Part shown: one piece after another, positions 51,926 through 61,428 of the stretch | How the letters are laid out: every line of letters starts with the position of its first letter | Numbering within the stretch: the first letter of the stretch is position 1 | Source of the DNA: Phycisphaeraceae bacterium | GTDB lineage: Bacteria > Planctomycetota > Phycisphaerae > Phycisphaerales > Phycisphaeraceae | Length of the DNA: 64,000 nucleotides | Reading direction: 5' to 3' | Assembly (NCBI GenBank): GCA_020851735.1 | Contig: JADZCD010000024.1 | Location: 1 to 64,000 of the forward strand | Translations under genes and position numbers: made by a program | The notes under the pieces: generated by a model | The model's database searches: none | What the model saw: the letters and a program-made list of their open reading frames with translations, nothing else | Told to the model about the DNA's origin: nothing

Positions 51926-53773
51926 CTACGCCACCCGCGGCAACGCGTAAATCTGCTGCAGCATCTCCGCCGCCGCCGGCGCCGCCAACGGCGCGGCAAA
52001 GAAATACCCCTGCGCCGAATTGCACTCCAGCGCCTGCAGCTGCGCCAGCTGCTCGGACGTCTCGATCCCCTCCGCCACCACCTGCATCTTCAGATTGTGC
52101 GCCAGCGTGATAATCGCCTGCACAATCGCCGAGAAGCTGCGGCTTTCCGTCAGGCTCAGAATAAACTGCCGGTCGATCTTCAAAATATCAATCGGAAATC
52201 GGTGCAGCGACGCCAGCGACGAATACCCCGTGCCGAAGTCATCCATCGCCAGCTTCAGCTTCAAATCGTGCAGCCGACCCAACACCCGCACCGTCGCCCG
52301 CGGATCGCACATGATGTCGCTTTCGGTCACTTCCAGAACCACGTGGCCGGGATCCACCTTCGTGTCCGCTAAAATCGCCCGCACTTGATCCACCAGCTCC
52401 GGATGAACCAGCTGCTTCTTCGACAGATTGACGCTGATCGTCAGCTCCCGCCCCCGGGGCAGAATGCTCTGCCAGGCCCGCAGTTGCCCGCACGCCTCGC
52501 GCAACACCCACTGCCCGATCTCCCCGATCAGGCCGATCTCCTCGCACAACGGTATGAAACTGCCCGGCGGCACCATCCCCCGCGTCGGATGCTTCCAGCG
52601 CAACAAGGCCTCAAACCCCCGGATGTGCCCCGTCTCCAGACAAATGATCGGCTGGTAGTGCAGCAGGAATTGCCGCTCTTCAATCGCCCGATGCAGATCG
52701 TTCTCCAATTGCAGCCGGGCCATCGCCTCTTCGTACATCCCCTCGTCGAACACCACCCACTTGCCCTTGCCCTCCGCCTTGGCGCGATACATCGCCGCGT
52801 CGCTGTCCCGCAAAAGATCGTCCGCCGTGGCCTCGTCCCCCTGGCCGTGCCGCACGCCGATGCTCACCCCCACCACCACTTCCTGCCCCTGCAGCCCGAA
52901 CGGCTCGGAAAGCGCCACCCGCAGCCGATCCGCCAGATCCGTCGCTTCCCGCGGATCCTCCATCTGCGCCAGCAGAATCGTGAACTCGTCCCCGCCCATG
53001 CGCGCGATCATGTCCGGGCCCTGCGGGTAAAGCCGCCGCCCGTGCGCGCCTAGACATGCACGCAACCGCCCCGCCACCGCCACCAGCAGCTCGTCCCCTT
53101 TTTCGTGCCCCAGACTGTCGTTGATGATCTTAAATCGGTCCAGGTCCAGAAAAAGAACCGCCCCCACCGCCGGCCGCTCCCCGTCAGCCTGGGCCAGACG
53201 CTCCGTCAAGGCCTGGCGGAACGCCGCCCGATTGGGCAAACCCGTCAAGGCGTCCGTGTTGGCCTGCACGCCCAGATGATTAAGCAGCATCTGCGACTTC
53301 AGCACCCCGCTCACCCGCGCCCGCAGTTCCGCGGCGTCAAATGGCTTGGTGATGTAGTCCGTCGCCCCCATGGAAAAAGCCCGCAGCTTCTGGGCCCGAT
53401 CATCCGAAGCCGTCAGGAAAATAATCTGCATGTCACGCGTCGCTGGGTCTTCGCGCAGAACTCGGCAAACCTCGAATCCGTCCATGTCCGGCAAGTTCAC
53501 ATCCAGCAACACCAGCGCCGGCTTCTGCTGCCGCGCCGCCTCCAGACCCGACTTCCCGTCCATCGCCCCCAATATCTCCACCCCCAGCTCCTGCAGGCGC
53601 ACCCCCACCAGCTTGTGGGTCATCGGAGCATCGTCAATCAGCAGAACTTGTTGGGAACTCATCTGTGGATTGTTCTTGGCGATCTGGGCCCTTAAACGGA
53701 CAAACTCCAACACCGGGTCAGACAATTCCGCCCACGTAAACAACCCCAGATTTTCCCCGGAATCTTCCGTCAT
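51926..53773 (-). CDS. Response regulator with GGDEF and EAL domains
   Basis: Cyclic di-GMP signalling protein. Seen: receiver domain with acidic pocket LLIDDAP, phospho-acceptor Asp in LVLLDVNLPDMDG and Lys in YITKPFDA; a GGDEF domain with intact MGGDEF and a DLDRFK core; and an EAL domain with GFEALLRWKHP and MDDFGTGYSSL. Both output motifs look intact, so it could synthesise or degrade c-di-GMP. Length 615 aa. The ATG at 53773 follows GGGGAG; GTG 53782 and ATG 53662 are alternatives. It may influence the pilus genes; that is inference. Confidence 0.93.
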   Translation of the reverse strand: MTEDSGENLGLFTWAELSDPVLEFVRLRAQIAKNNPQMSSQQVLLIDDAPMTHKLVGVRLQELGVEILGAMDGKSGLEAARQQKPALVLLDVNLPDMDGFEVCRVLREDPATRDMQIIFLTASDDRAQKLRAFSMGATDYITKPFDAAELRARVSGVLKSQMLLNHLGVQANTDALTGLPNRAAFRQALTERLAQADGERPAVGAVLFLDLDRFKIINDSLGHEKGDELLVAVAGRLRACLGAHGRRLYPQGPDMIARMGGDEFTILLAQMEDPREATDLADRLRVALSEPFGLQGQEVVVGVSIGVRHGQGDEATADDLLRDSDAAMYRAKAEGKGKWVVFDEGMYEEAMARLQLENDLHRAIEERQFLLHYQPIICLETGHIRGFEALLRWKHPTRGMVPPGSFIPLCEEIGLIGEIGQWVLREACGQLRAWQSILPRGRELTISVNLSKKQLVHPELVDQVRAILADTKVDPGHVVLEVTESDIMCDPRATVRVLGRLHDLKLKLAMDDFGTGYSSLASLHRFPIDILKIDRQFILSLTESRSFSAIVQAIITLAHNLKMQVVAEGIETSEQLAQLQALECNSAQGYFFAAPLAAPAAAEMLQQIYALPRVA

Positions 53774-54287
53774 CCTCAGCACTCCCCGGCCGTCGAATCA
53801 GCGAATCGGATTGAAATGCTCTCCGTGATTCGCTTCTCCGCGGCTTTTCGATATCACCCGACAAATGCGCTAACACCGACACCTTAAAAGATCGGCCGAA
53901 AACCTTAGGTCATTGAGACACGTGCATGAAAACCGCAATCAGGGTCTTGCTCATTCGGCCCATAAAAACCTCCAAATTCCTCTTCGCTAGCTAGTTTTGG
54001 AAGTTTTCCTGGTTACACCCGACCCCAAGAACCCCCTGATAGCAGCCAGGGTTTCCCTCCGGAAGCTCCCCCGGAAGTGCCCCCGTAAATTGCCCCCGCC
54101 CCAGAAAGCAATCTCTTCCCTCCTCAGCCCCCGGCTCCGCCGGGGGATACTCGGCACGGTGCTCGGGTGCCACACAGCAGGCCGCGGGCTGCTGTGTGCT
54201 TCCGAACTCCGCGCCTTGCCCGTTCCAGCCCCCGGCTCCGCCGGGGGTACCTCCACCTCTGTCCTCCGCCATCTGATTTCCGCATCT
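53774..54287. repeat. Intergenic region ending in a repeat mosaic
   Basis: After a unique stretch (to about 54040) come CCCCCGGAAG-type units (54057-54115), the CAGCCCCCGGCTCCGCCGGG hairpin (54125-54150), a CACACAGCA palindrome (54165-54200) and a second CAGCCCCCGGCTCCGCCGGG hairpin (54226-54250). No gene is seen. Confidence 0.8.
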
Positions 54288-55391
54288 TCACAGCAGACTC
54301 GGCACGTCAGGCTCCGACAGAATCGGATACGTCGCCCGATACACCATCCCCTGCAGCGGCGTCACTTCCACTTCCACCAGCCAATCCGTCCGCGGATATT
54401 GCCACCGCGAAAACATCGCCGTCGAGCGCCGCTTCTTCCCCGGCAATTCAAAATGCACCTCGCCGCCTAACTTCGTCAGATTCCGCCCGAAGTTCGGCAG
54501 CGACACATCGGCCGAAGTCGAAAACACCTTCTCCGCCACCCACAGTCCCTTGCGTATCTCGCACCGCAAACTCACGCTCACCTTGTGAATCGTCACCGGG
54601 CCATCGAACCCCTGCTCATATCGAAACGTCACCGGGTGATCCAACGGCGGATTCGGCAGCGTGCACCGAATCGTCGCGTCCCTGTAACTCATCCACAATC
54701 CCAACGCCTGGATGAATCCCCACACCCAAGGCAAACCCAGCAAACCGTAAACAATAAAAAGAAACAGCGCCGACGACTCAACCCTGCCCTGGCTGGTCAT
54801 CACATAATGCCCCAGCACCGGCAAGCTCCACCCATACCACCCCAGCACCGCCGCCGCCCGCCAGCCCAAACACCCCCGCAGCGTCAGACTCGGGCGCATC
54901 ACGTACCACCCCGAACGCGCGTCCAGCGTCGCCCGCGCCCGCGCCTGAAAAAATCCCCCCCGCCGCAATCCCCCCAGCACCACACACATCACCCCCGCCG
55001 GCACCAGCAGCAACCCATACGGAATGTCATCGATCCGCCGCAAAAGAAACGACCGCGTCGGCTCCTGCGGATCGTAATACGCCGTGTAGATTTCCTGAAC
55101 CTTCAACTCCGCGATCTGGTCCTTCGCCCAGACCGCACTGCCCATGTAAAACAAAGGCCGCGGCACCATCTGGTAACCCAGCACCGTGTGCCCATTCACC
55201 TCATACTGGTATTTCACCACCGGGCGATATCGCCCGCCCCAGCCAAACGCCACCCCCTTCTCCAGCAGCCGCGCCTCGACAGGCCGATACCCGCTCAACG
55301 CCGCCCGCTGCCACTCCGCGTTTAGCAATCCACCCACCCACGCCGCCAAGCTCAGCAGCACCGCCAGCAATATGGTCAGGAATATTCGCAA
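54288..55391 (-). CDS. DUF3592-like membrane protein
   Basis: Seen: N-terminal hydrophobic segment (IFLTILLAVLLSLAAWVGGLL), then VEARLLEKGV...YRPVVKYQYEVNGHTVLGYQM, the DUF3592 pattern of an extracytoplasmic beta domain, with YTAYYDPQEPTRSFL and a following membrane helix (PYGLLLVPAGVMCVVLGGL). A second membrane segment lies near 215-245, and a C-terminal beta domain follows. Length 367 aa. Function unknown. Confidence 0.75.
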   Translation of the reverse strand: MRIFLTILLAVLLSLAAWVGGLLNAEWQRAALSGYRPVEARLLEKGVAFGWGGRYRPVVKYQYEVNGHTVLGYQMVPRPLFYMGSAVWAKDQIAELKVQEIYTAYYDPQEPTRSFLLRRIDDIPYGLLLVPAGVMCVVLGGLRRGGFFQARARATLDARSGWYVMRPSLTLRGCLGWRAAAVLGWYGWSLPVLGHYVMTSQGRVESSALFLFIVYGLLGLPWVWGFIQALGLWMSYRDATIRCTLPNPPLDHPVTFRYEQGFDGPVTIHKVSVSLRCEIRKGLWVAEKVFSTSADVSLPNFGRNLTKLGGEVHFELPGKKRRSTAMFSRWQYPRTDWLVEVEVTPLQGMVYRATYPILSEPDVPSLL

Positions 55392-55490
55392 AGCCTCTTC
55401 ATCCTCACGCCCAAGCCCCCAGCGGTTAACCCCTCCACTCTTCTACTCTTCCCCAGCCACACCTCCCGATAAATCCGCCCCCCACCTCTA

Positions 55491-55645
55491 AAGCCCAGGG
55501 AAGAAATCCCTGGGCACTCCCCGCAAGTCTCCCGCAAGCCGACTTCCGGCTCCCGATCTTCCCGCGGCTGGGCTTCCGGGTTTTCCGGGAGCGGGCCTCC
55601 GGGGGCGGGGTTTCCGGCGGCGGGACTTCCGGGGGGCGCCGCTGT
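55491..55645. repeat. AAGCCC hairpin and decayed CTTCCGG array
   Basis: The CCCAGGGA / TCCCTGGG hairpin (55491-55515) is followed by about seven CTTCCGG or TTTCCGG units, some with GGGGGCGGG (55550-55640), immediately upstream of ruvA. Confidence 0.8.
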
Positions 55646-55678
55646 CCGTGCCGCCACGCCCGCTGGCTTGTATCATTT

Positions 55679-56470
55679 ATGTTAATGATTGCCAAACTTC
55701 ATGGCGTCCTTGAATCCCTCCACCGCGACACCGCCCTGGTCGCCGTCGACGGCGGGCTGACCTATCAGGTGCTCCTGCCCGCCTTCACCACCTCGCGCCT
55801 CACCAGCTCCCTGGGCCGCTCGGTCACCTTCCACACGCACTATTACCTGGAGGGTCAAGGTCAGGGCTCCTCGATGATCCCCCGTCTTTTAGGTTTCCTT
55901 TCCCCGCGTGATCGTGACTTCTTCGAGCTCCTGACCACCTGCAACGGCATCGGCCCGCGCAAAGCCCTCCGCGCCATGGCCGTCGACCCCGGGCGCATCG
56001 CCGCCGCCATTGCCGAGCGTGACACCGCCACCCTCCAAAGTCTTCCCGAGATCGGCCGCCGCACCGCCGAAACCATCATCGCCACCCTCCACGGCAAGGT
56101 AGACGCCTTCGCCGATCAGGGTCTGCACCCAGCAATCGCCACCCCCCCCGAACCCACCACCGGGAAAAAGAAGAAAAAAATCTCCGCAGATCCCAGCTCA
56201 TCCCTCCCCGCCGAAACCCCCTCTCTACAAAACTCTCCTGAACCTGCGACCCTCGAATCCCCAAACGCCTCACTTGCGGGAACCAATGCTCCTCTTCCGG
56301 GGGCGGGGGCGGGCCGCATGGTGCGCGAAGCCGTGGAAGTCTTAGTGCAATTAGGCGAGAACCGCCTGACCGCCATGACCTGGGTCGATCAAGCCTTATC
56401 CGAAGGCCAACGCCCCGCCAATACCCAGGACCTCGTCGCCCGCGTCTACCAGCTCAAAGGCGCCAAGTGA
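55679..56470 (+). CDS. ruvA: Holliday junction branch migration protein RuvA, with expanded linker
   Basis: DNA-binding subunit of RuvAB that holds Holliday junctions. Seen: N-terminal OB-fold (MIAKLHGVLESLHRDTALVAVDGGLTYQVLLP), helix-hairpin-helix segments (LLTTCNGIGPRKALRAM and LPEIGRRTAETIIATLHGKV), and the C-terminal RuvB-binding domain III (EAVEVLVQLGENRLTAMTWVDQAL). Length 263 aa versus about 200 in most bacteria. The surplus is a linker at about residues 152-213, rich in Pro, Ser and Lys, part of which (NAPLPGAGAGR) is encoded by a CTTCCGGGGGCGGGGGCGGG repeat. No ruvB or ruvC is adjacent. Confidence 0.9.
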   Translation: MLMIAKLHGVLESLHRDTALVAVDGGLTYQVLLPAFTTSRLTSSLGRSVTFHTHYYLEGQGQGSSMIPRLLGFLSPRDRDFFELLTTCNGIGPRKALRAMAVDPGRIAAAIAERDTATLQSLPEIGRRTAETIIATLHGKVDAFADQGLHPAIATPPEPTTGKKKKKISADPSSSLPAETPSLQNSPEPATLESPNASLAGTNAPLPGAGAGRMVREAVEVLVQLGENRLTAMTWVDQALSEGQRPANTQDLVARVYQLKGAK

Positions 56471-56853
56471 TTCATGGACATCTCAAGCCCCACCTGGAAA
56501 GGTGGGGCCGGTTTGTTCGCCTCCAATCCAAAGCCCAGGGCCTCCGGGCCCTGGGAACTTCGCGAAAAATACCCATACATGATTCCCGCAATATATATAA
56601 AGCCCAGGGAAGAAATCCCTGGGCCTCTTGACCTTTCCACGTTCCGTCGCCACCCAGCCTCCCCGGCGGCACGCAACGTGCGCTGCACCTACCTACCTCG
56701 GTTTCATCCCCCCCGTCTCTGCCGTGGGCTAGCTGACTCAGCGGTCGCATGCCTTCGTCCAATCGTCCCCTGCCCTACTCTCTACTTTCTCTTCCCCACC
56801 TTCATTCATTCCCCATTCGCAACTCGCCATTCGCCATTCTCTATCCCCCGCCT
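56471..56853. repeat. Intergenic region with three hairpins and heptamer arrays
   Basis: Hairpins of the AAGCCC family lie at 56486-56508 (stem CCCCACC), 56531-56556 (stem CCCAGGGC) and 56600-56624 (stem CCCAGGGA). Period-7 tracts are CTACTCTCTACTTTCTC near 56774 and CCATTCG-type units at 56813-56840. Convergent genes end on both sides. Confidence 0.85.
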
Positions 56854-57882
56854 TCACTCCACCCCTTGCTCAGCCAGCCATCTTTCCGCATCGATCGCCG
56901 CCTTGCATCCCATCCCTGACGCCGTGATCGCCTGCCGATACACGCTGTCCGCCACGTCGCCCGCCGCGAAAACCCCTTCCACGCTCGTCGTGGAGCGGAA
57001 CGGATCTTGGAGTTTGATATATCCCTTCTCATTGAGTTCCAGCTGCCCATTAAGAAATTCCGTGATCGGCGTGTGCCCGATGGCCATGAACAGTCCCCCC
57101 AGCTTCAATTCTGATTCCTTCCCGCTCACCGTGTCCCGCATCCGCACCCCGCTGATTTTTTCTTCGCCCAGCACGTCCACCACCGTCTTATTCCACTGCG
57201 GCTGAATCTTCGGATTCTTTAGCGCCCGCTCCTGCATGATCTTCGACGCCCGCAACTGGTCCCGCCGGTGGATCAGATGCACCTTGGACGCGAACTTCGT
57301 CAGATACGTCGCCTCTTCAATCGCCGAATCGCCTCCGCCCACCACCCCCAGCTCCTGCCCGCGGTACATCGGCAGCGCCCCGTCGCACACCGCGCAAGCC
57401 GACACGCCCCCGCCCGCCAGCGCCAGCCGCATCTCATTGGGCAGCCCCAGCCAATTCGCCTTGGCCCCCGTGGCGATGATCAGCGCCTGGGCCTGACACT
57501 CAAATCCGCTGTCCGCCTTGACCTTAAACGGGCGCCCGGACAAATCCACCGCCGCCACGTCCGGGAACGGCGTGTACAGCCCCGTCGACAATTCCGCCCC
57601 CGTCTTGATCCCCTCGTCCGTCACCACGCGCGTGCCGAAGCGCAGTGCCTGCTCAAAAAAAAGCTGCATCATCTCCGGCCCCAACACGCCTTTGGGAAAT
57701 CCCGGATAGTTCTCCACTTCCGTCGTCAGCATCAACTGCCCGCCCGGCAACAGATCCTTGCCCTTAGCCCGCCCGGGAATGACCAGCGGCCGCAAATTCG
57801 CCCGCGCCGCATAAATCGCCGCCGTCCATCCCGCCGGACCCGAACCGACAATCACCACCGACTCAATCTTCTTGTCGCTCAT
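56854..57882 (-). CDS. trxB: Thioredoxin reductase
   Basis: FAD/NADPH enzyme reducing thioredoxin. Seen: FAD-binding [26 protein letters not shown], redox centre ACAVCDG, NADPH-binding [33 protein letters not shown], and C-terminal [34 protein letters not shown]. Length 342 aa. The ATG at 57882 gives the usual N-terminus ([15 protein letters not shown]). Confidence 0.95.
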   Translation of the reverse strand: MSDKKIESVVIVGSGPAGWTAAIYAARANLRPLVIPGRAKGKDLLPGGQLMLTTEVENYPGFPKGVLGPEMMQLFFEQALRFGTRVVTDEGIKTGAELSTGLYTPFPDVAAVDLSGRPFKVKADSGFECQAQALIIATGAKANWLGLPNEMRLALAGGGVSACAVCDGALPMYRGQELGVVGGGDSAIEEATYLTKFASKVHLIHRRDQLRASKIMQERALKNPKIQPQWNKTVVDVLGEEKISGVRMRDTVSGKESELKLGGLFMAIGHTPITEFLNGQLELNEKGYIKLQDPFRSTTSVEGVFAAGDVADSVYRQAITASGMGCKAAIDAERWLAEQGVE

Positions 57883-57941
57883 AGTGCCCGGATTATAGGA
57901 AAATCCCCGCCCCCGCATCAGCCCCACCCCCAAACCTCTTC

Positions 57942-58056
57942 AAAGCCCACGGATTGAATCCGTGGGTCCCCTTGTCTGCCTTGCATAAAGCCCAGGGAAG
58001 AAATCCCTGGGCCCACCCCTCCGTCCTCCAAAGCCCAGGGCCTCCGGGCCCTGGGA
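57942..58056. repeat. Three AAGCCC-type hairpins in tandem
   Basis: Stems CCCACGGATT / AATCCGTGGG (57942-57967), CCCAGGGA / TCCCTGGG (57988-58012) and CCCAGGGC / GCCCTGGG (58031-58056) all begin AAGCCCA but have different paired arms. Confidence 0.85.
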
Positions 58057-58105
58057 ACTCCGGGATACTTCTCTCGTTCCGCGGGCGGGCCGATTCCTCC
58101 CCCCC

Positions 58106-58969
58106 TCACTCCCTGTCAAACAGCGAATTATTATCCCCCGGCCCAAACCCTCCCACGCCCAATTCCCGGTTCTCCTCGGGCGTGATGCTTTCGTAACTTG
58201 CCCCCGAATAATTCAGCGTCCGCCCGTCCGTGTGCCCGTCCAGCCACGCCACGTTCGCGTGCCCGTGATGGCGAAAATGCACCGACGGAAACGGCACCAG
58301 ACCTTCGTCCCCCACCGGCGGCTCGACAAATGAATACTCAATCACTTCCGCCGCGCCGCCGATCCGCCGCGCCATCCCCGCATCCGCGAACATCACCGTT
58401 TCCTGCGGCGCTGCAAAGGCATCCGTGCGGGCGCCTATGGCCGTAATCTTGTTCTTCCGATCCTCGGTGCCCACATACCTGTTGTTGTAGCCGTACCCCC
58501 CGCAGCCCGCCTCGAAATACGTGCTGGCCTTGCTCACCTTTTCGTCCGGTTTCCAGTTCGGCGTCACAAACGCCGGGCACTGCTTGATCGCCCCCTCCCT
58601 GCCCAGATAACCAGCCAGCGGCCCGCGCGCCGAATCGAACGGCCGATTGGTCTTCGTCCTCGTCCCATGCCACCTCTGCAGATTCGCCCCCGGATCCATG
58701 TCCGCCGCCCCCGGCACAAAGCGCTGATCGTGATCCGCCGCATACGCCATGTTCGCCGTATACAACTCACGCAATTGCGTGGCACATACCGACGACCGCA
58801 CCGCCGCCCGCGACATCGACAGCACCACCAACAACAAACTGATCAACACCGCGATAATCCCCACCACCACCAGAATCTCAATGAGCGCAATACCCCCCAC
58901 CCTCCCGGCTCCCGCGACCCGCTCTCCTGGCCCCGCGAACTTTTCCTGCCGCGCCATCTTCGCGTTCAT
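58106..58969 (-). CDS. Prepilin-like protein with H-X9-DG-type C-terminus
   Basis: Seen: GGIALIEILVVVGIIAVLISLLLVVLSMSRAAVRSSVCATQLRELYTANMAYAADH, a prepilin-type helix with Glu at +5, followed by the NMAYAADHDQRF region. Near the C-terminus, FRHHGHANVAWLDGHTDGRTL matches the H-X9-DG family abundant in planctomycetes. Length 287 aa. It lies 68 bp after the DUF4465-like gene on the same strand and could belong to that transcript. Confidence 0.87.
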   Translation of the reverse strand: MNAKMARQEKFAGPGERVAGAGRVGGIALIEILVVVGIIAVLISLLLVVLSMSRAAVRSSVCATQLRELYTANMAYAADHDQRFVPGAADMDPGANLQRWHGTRTKTNRPFDSARGPLAGYLGREGAIKQCPAFVTPNWKPDEKVSKASTYFEAGCGGYGYNNRYVGTEDRKNKITAIGARTDAFAAPQETVMFADAGMARRIGGAAEVIEYSFVEPPVGDEGLVPFPSVHFRHHGHANVAWLDGHTDGRTLNYSGASYESITPEENRELGVGGFGPGDNNSLFDRE

Positions 58970-59037
58970 CCTGCGTACCCCGTCAAAATGCCCCGCGCCG
59001 GGTTTCCCCAGCTCGGGGCGGTATGCATAGTGTAACC

Positions 59038-59886
59038 CTACACGCCGCGCCGCCGCTTAAGAAACAGCAGCCCGCCTAACACCAACATCGCCCCCGTCCC
59101 CGGCTCGGGAATCTCCACCGGCAGGGCAAAGTACAAATTATCCAGCGCGAAAAACGACGGCGTGTTCATCCCGAATAACCCTACGTCGCTGGACGTCAGC
59201 CAGAAAGTCAACCTCTTGACCTCGTTGCCCAGCCCCTCCAGATTCACCCACGTCCAGTCCGTCACCAGCACGTCCTGACCCGCCGGATTTCGATAGTCCG
59301 CCAGATAAAACTCCACCTCCCCCGTCTTCTGTCCCTCCGCGTCCCACCCCGAAATCGTCAGCAATAGCCAATCCTCGTCCGCCCCCGTCGCCCCGCCGAA
59401 CTTCTTGGCAAATCCGTCGCCGTTTAACATCGACAGCGCCGCATACGTCGTGTTCGTGACATACGCCCCCAGCACCTCCGTCTCCACCGGCAGGTGCACC
59501 GTCGCCGGGCCGGCGGTGTCCGCCACCGCGTAGTTCGCGCTGCCTAGAACTCCTGATCCCGCAAACGCGCTCAGTGAATTCGTATAGCCCGCCGTCGTCA
59601 CGTCCGTCTTGTTCGAATATGCAAATCCCGACCAGTAAAACCAATCCCCGTCGGAAAAATTATCAAACCCCACCCCCCGACTGTAAAACGGCTCAATCAA
59701 CCCGACACCCCCCACCCCATCCGACGGATACGTCCCGCTCCAGGCCGACTCGGGCGACAACAGCAAGTCCTCGAAATCCATGAATGCGGTGATCGCTTCC
59801 GCTCGCGTGCTAGACGCCATAACCGTGAAAATCACCGCCGCCACGCTCAACCGCACACTCCCACGCACATAAAACAACAGACTCAT
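59038..59886 (-). CDS. DUF4465-like PEP-CTERM surface protein
   Basis: Exported, surface-sorted protein. Seen: signal peptide (VRLSVAAVIFTVMASSTRAEA), then FMDFEDLLLSPESAWSGTYPSDG..., DWFYWSGFAYSNKTDVTTAGYTNSLSAFAGSGVLGSANYAV, a pattern of the DUF4465 beta-sandwich. IPEPGTGAMLVLGGLLFLKRRRGV forms the PEP-CTERM tail. Length 282 aa. The ATG at 59886 follows AAGGAG. It is downstream of the riboswitch-controlled dockerin/PEP-CTERM gene and may be co-transcribed. Related DUF4465 proteins occur in corrinoid-uptake loci of other phyla as I recall, which fits the riboswitch. Confidence 0.82.
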   Translation of the reverse strand: MSLLFYVRGSVRLSVAAVIFTVMASSTRAEAITAFMDFEDLLLSPESAWSGTYPSDGVGGVGLIEPFYSRGVGFDNFSDGDWFYWSGFAYSNKTDVTTAGYTNSLSAFAGSGVLGSANYAVADTAGPATVHLPVETEVLGAYVTNTTYAALSMLNGDGFAKKFGGATGADEDWLLLTISGWDAEGQKTGEVEFYLADYRNPAGQDVLVTDWTWVNLEGLGNEVKRLTFWLTSSDVGLFGMNTPSFFALDNLYFALPVEIPEPGTGAMLVLGGLLFLKRRRGV

Positions 59887-60025
59887 GTTCCTTACTCCTT
59901 CAACTCCGGATAGAAACATCCCGGAGAAAAAATTTCGTAAAAATTCCTCTTACGCACGCGCAACCTGATTCATTCCCCTCTCCCCATGCCTCCGGGCCGC
60001 CAAGCCGCCTGCTTGATGGGCCTCC

Positions 60026-60050
60026 AAGCCGGGCCCTTCAGGCCCGGATC
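60026..60050. repeat. AAGCCGGGCCC hairpin
   Basis: A CCGGGCC / GGCCCGG stem with loop CTTCA, AAGCC-type, lies at the 3' end of the dockerin/PEP-CTERM gene. An identical hairpin lies at 63591-63615. Confidence 0.8.
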
Positions 60051-61053
60051 AACTCCCCTCCCCCCTCGACCCCCGTCTCCCCCGCCGACAAATCACCAGC
60101 ACCGTCAATCCCATCCACACCACCCCCACCGGCTCGGGAATCACCGCGCCCACTCCTCCGCCCCCCGTCAACAGCGTCTTAAACGGATTAATGTCGCTCA
60201 GCGTGATCTGCCCATCACCATTCGGGTCCACCACCTGCAAATCCACCTCCGGATAAGCCGCCGCAAACGCCGCCGCATCCGTCAACGCCAACTTAAATGG
60301 ATTAATGTCGCTTAGCGTCACCACCCCATCGCCCGAAAAATCCCCCGGAATCCCCGGCACCCCCTCCCACACGTTCATCACCCCCACCGCGTCCAGATCA
60401 AATCCCGCCGACCCATAGTTGGGATACGGATCGTAAATCGATCGCCCCGACGAATCCTTCGCCATCCCGTCCCCGACAATGTCCACCAGCCGCACCGCCG
60501 TCACCTTCTCCAATCCCAGCGCCGCCAGATCGAACGGCATGCCGTATCCCTGCACGTATTTGCCCGCCAAGCCATCCACGTCCGTCGGGTCCACCCCGCC
60601 GTAGCTGGACACCGGACCCGCCGTCAGCGAAGCCGACGCAAACCGCAAAAAGTTCTGCCCGTCCGCCGAAGCCTCCACGAACGCCAGCTCCAGAAAATCC
60701 TCCGTCACCGCATTCTCAAACACCGCAAAGTCATATCCCGGGCCGTCCCCGATCGGATCGTCAAACGTCAGCGTGATCTGCCCCCCCGCGCCCAGCACCA
60801 CCACGTCATACGAATCCCCCACCGCCGGGCCCAAGCCCTTCGCCGGCGTCTGCCATACCGCGTCCACCCCGCTGCCCACCTGGTAATTCAAATACCCGCT
60901 CGCCCACGCCCGGATCGCCGGATCCTCCATCGCCACCGCCGTGGACCCCACCTCTTCCGCCGCCGGAGCGTAAGGCCCCGCCCAGCCTCCCGTCGCAAAA
61001 ACCGACACCGCAACCATCGCCGCGCTACGCAGCTTCATCCGCATCGATACCAT
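60049..61053 (-). CDS. Dockerin-like PEP-CTERM surface protein under a cobalamin riboswitch
   Basis: Seen: signal peptide ([23 protein letters not shown]), a central domain with [21 protein letters not shown]...[56 protein letters not shown], and a double EF-hand module ([21 protein letters not shown] and [16 protein letters not shown]). An [24 protein letters not shown] tail gives the PEP-CTERM signal. Length 334 aa. The ATG at 61053 follows AAGGAG at 6 bp. The 5' leader of about 370 nt carries a cobalamin riboswitch, so expression should fall when B12 is plentiful. A role in corrinoid capture at the surface is inferred. Confidence 0.85.
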   Translation of the reverse strand: MVSMRMKLRSAAMVAVSVFATGGWAGPYAPAAEEVGSTAVAMEDPAIRAWASGYLNYQVGSGVDAVWQTPAKGLGPAVGDSYDVVVLGAGGQITLTFDDPIGDGPGYDFAVFENAVTEDFLELAFVEASADGQNFLRFASASLTAGPVSSYGGVDPTDVDGLAGKYVQGYGMPFDLAALGLEKVTAVRLVDIVGDGMAKDSSGRSIYDPYPNYGSAGFDLDAVGVMNVWEGVPGIPGDFSGDGVVTLSDINPFKLALTDAAAFAAAYPEVDLQVVDPNGDGQITLSDINPFKTLLTGGGGVGAVIPEPVGVVWMGLTVLVICRRGRRGSRGEGS

Positions 61054-61207
61054 CGCCTGCTCCTTGCCCTGAATCGCGCAGGGCAACCCCAATTAAAAAA
61101 AACATCCGTCCCCGCGACAGGATTTTCATTAGAGCAACGAGGTTCGCTAAACCGTTGAGGGGAACAACAGTCGAGCCTCGTGGTCCTAATCGCGAGGACA
61201 CACTCCG

Positions 61208-61428
61208 GCATCGACAGGCAGGTCTTCCGGCTTTGGGTGCTGATCGTCTCAGCCGCTACCCGCCGGCCTTCCCATCCCAGCCTCCCAGGCGGGCGCCTGG
61301 ACAAACTGGCACAGTGGCTTTGGCGGGCCGCTTGTCTGCCACTAAAGCAGACCACCCATCACGGCGGCGCGTCCGCAGGGGATTTCCCTCGTCGCTCCCG
61401 AATAACCCGCAGCCATCCGCAGGCATCT
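61208..61428 (-). promoter_or_regulatory. Cobalamin riboswitch
   Basis: On the minus strand, 5' to 3': GGTTATTCGGGA, GAGGGAAATCCCCTGCGGA, CGCGCCGCCGTGATGGG, then AAGCCACTGTGCCA, GGGATGGGAAGGCCGGCGGG, GGTAGCGGCTGAGACGA and the 3' B12 box AGCCGGAAGACCTGCC. Order and spacing match the AdoCbl riboswitch core. A hairpin with arms CCACGAGGC and AACCTCGTT lies between the aptamer and the start codon and could be the expression platform. It controls the dockerin/PEP-CTERM gene 150 bp downstream. Confidence 0.88.
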
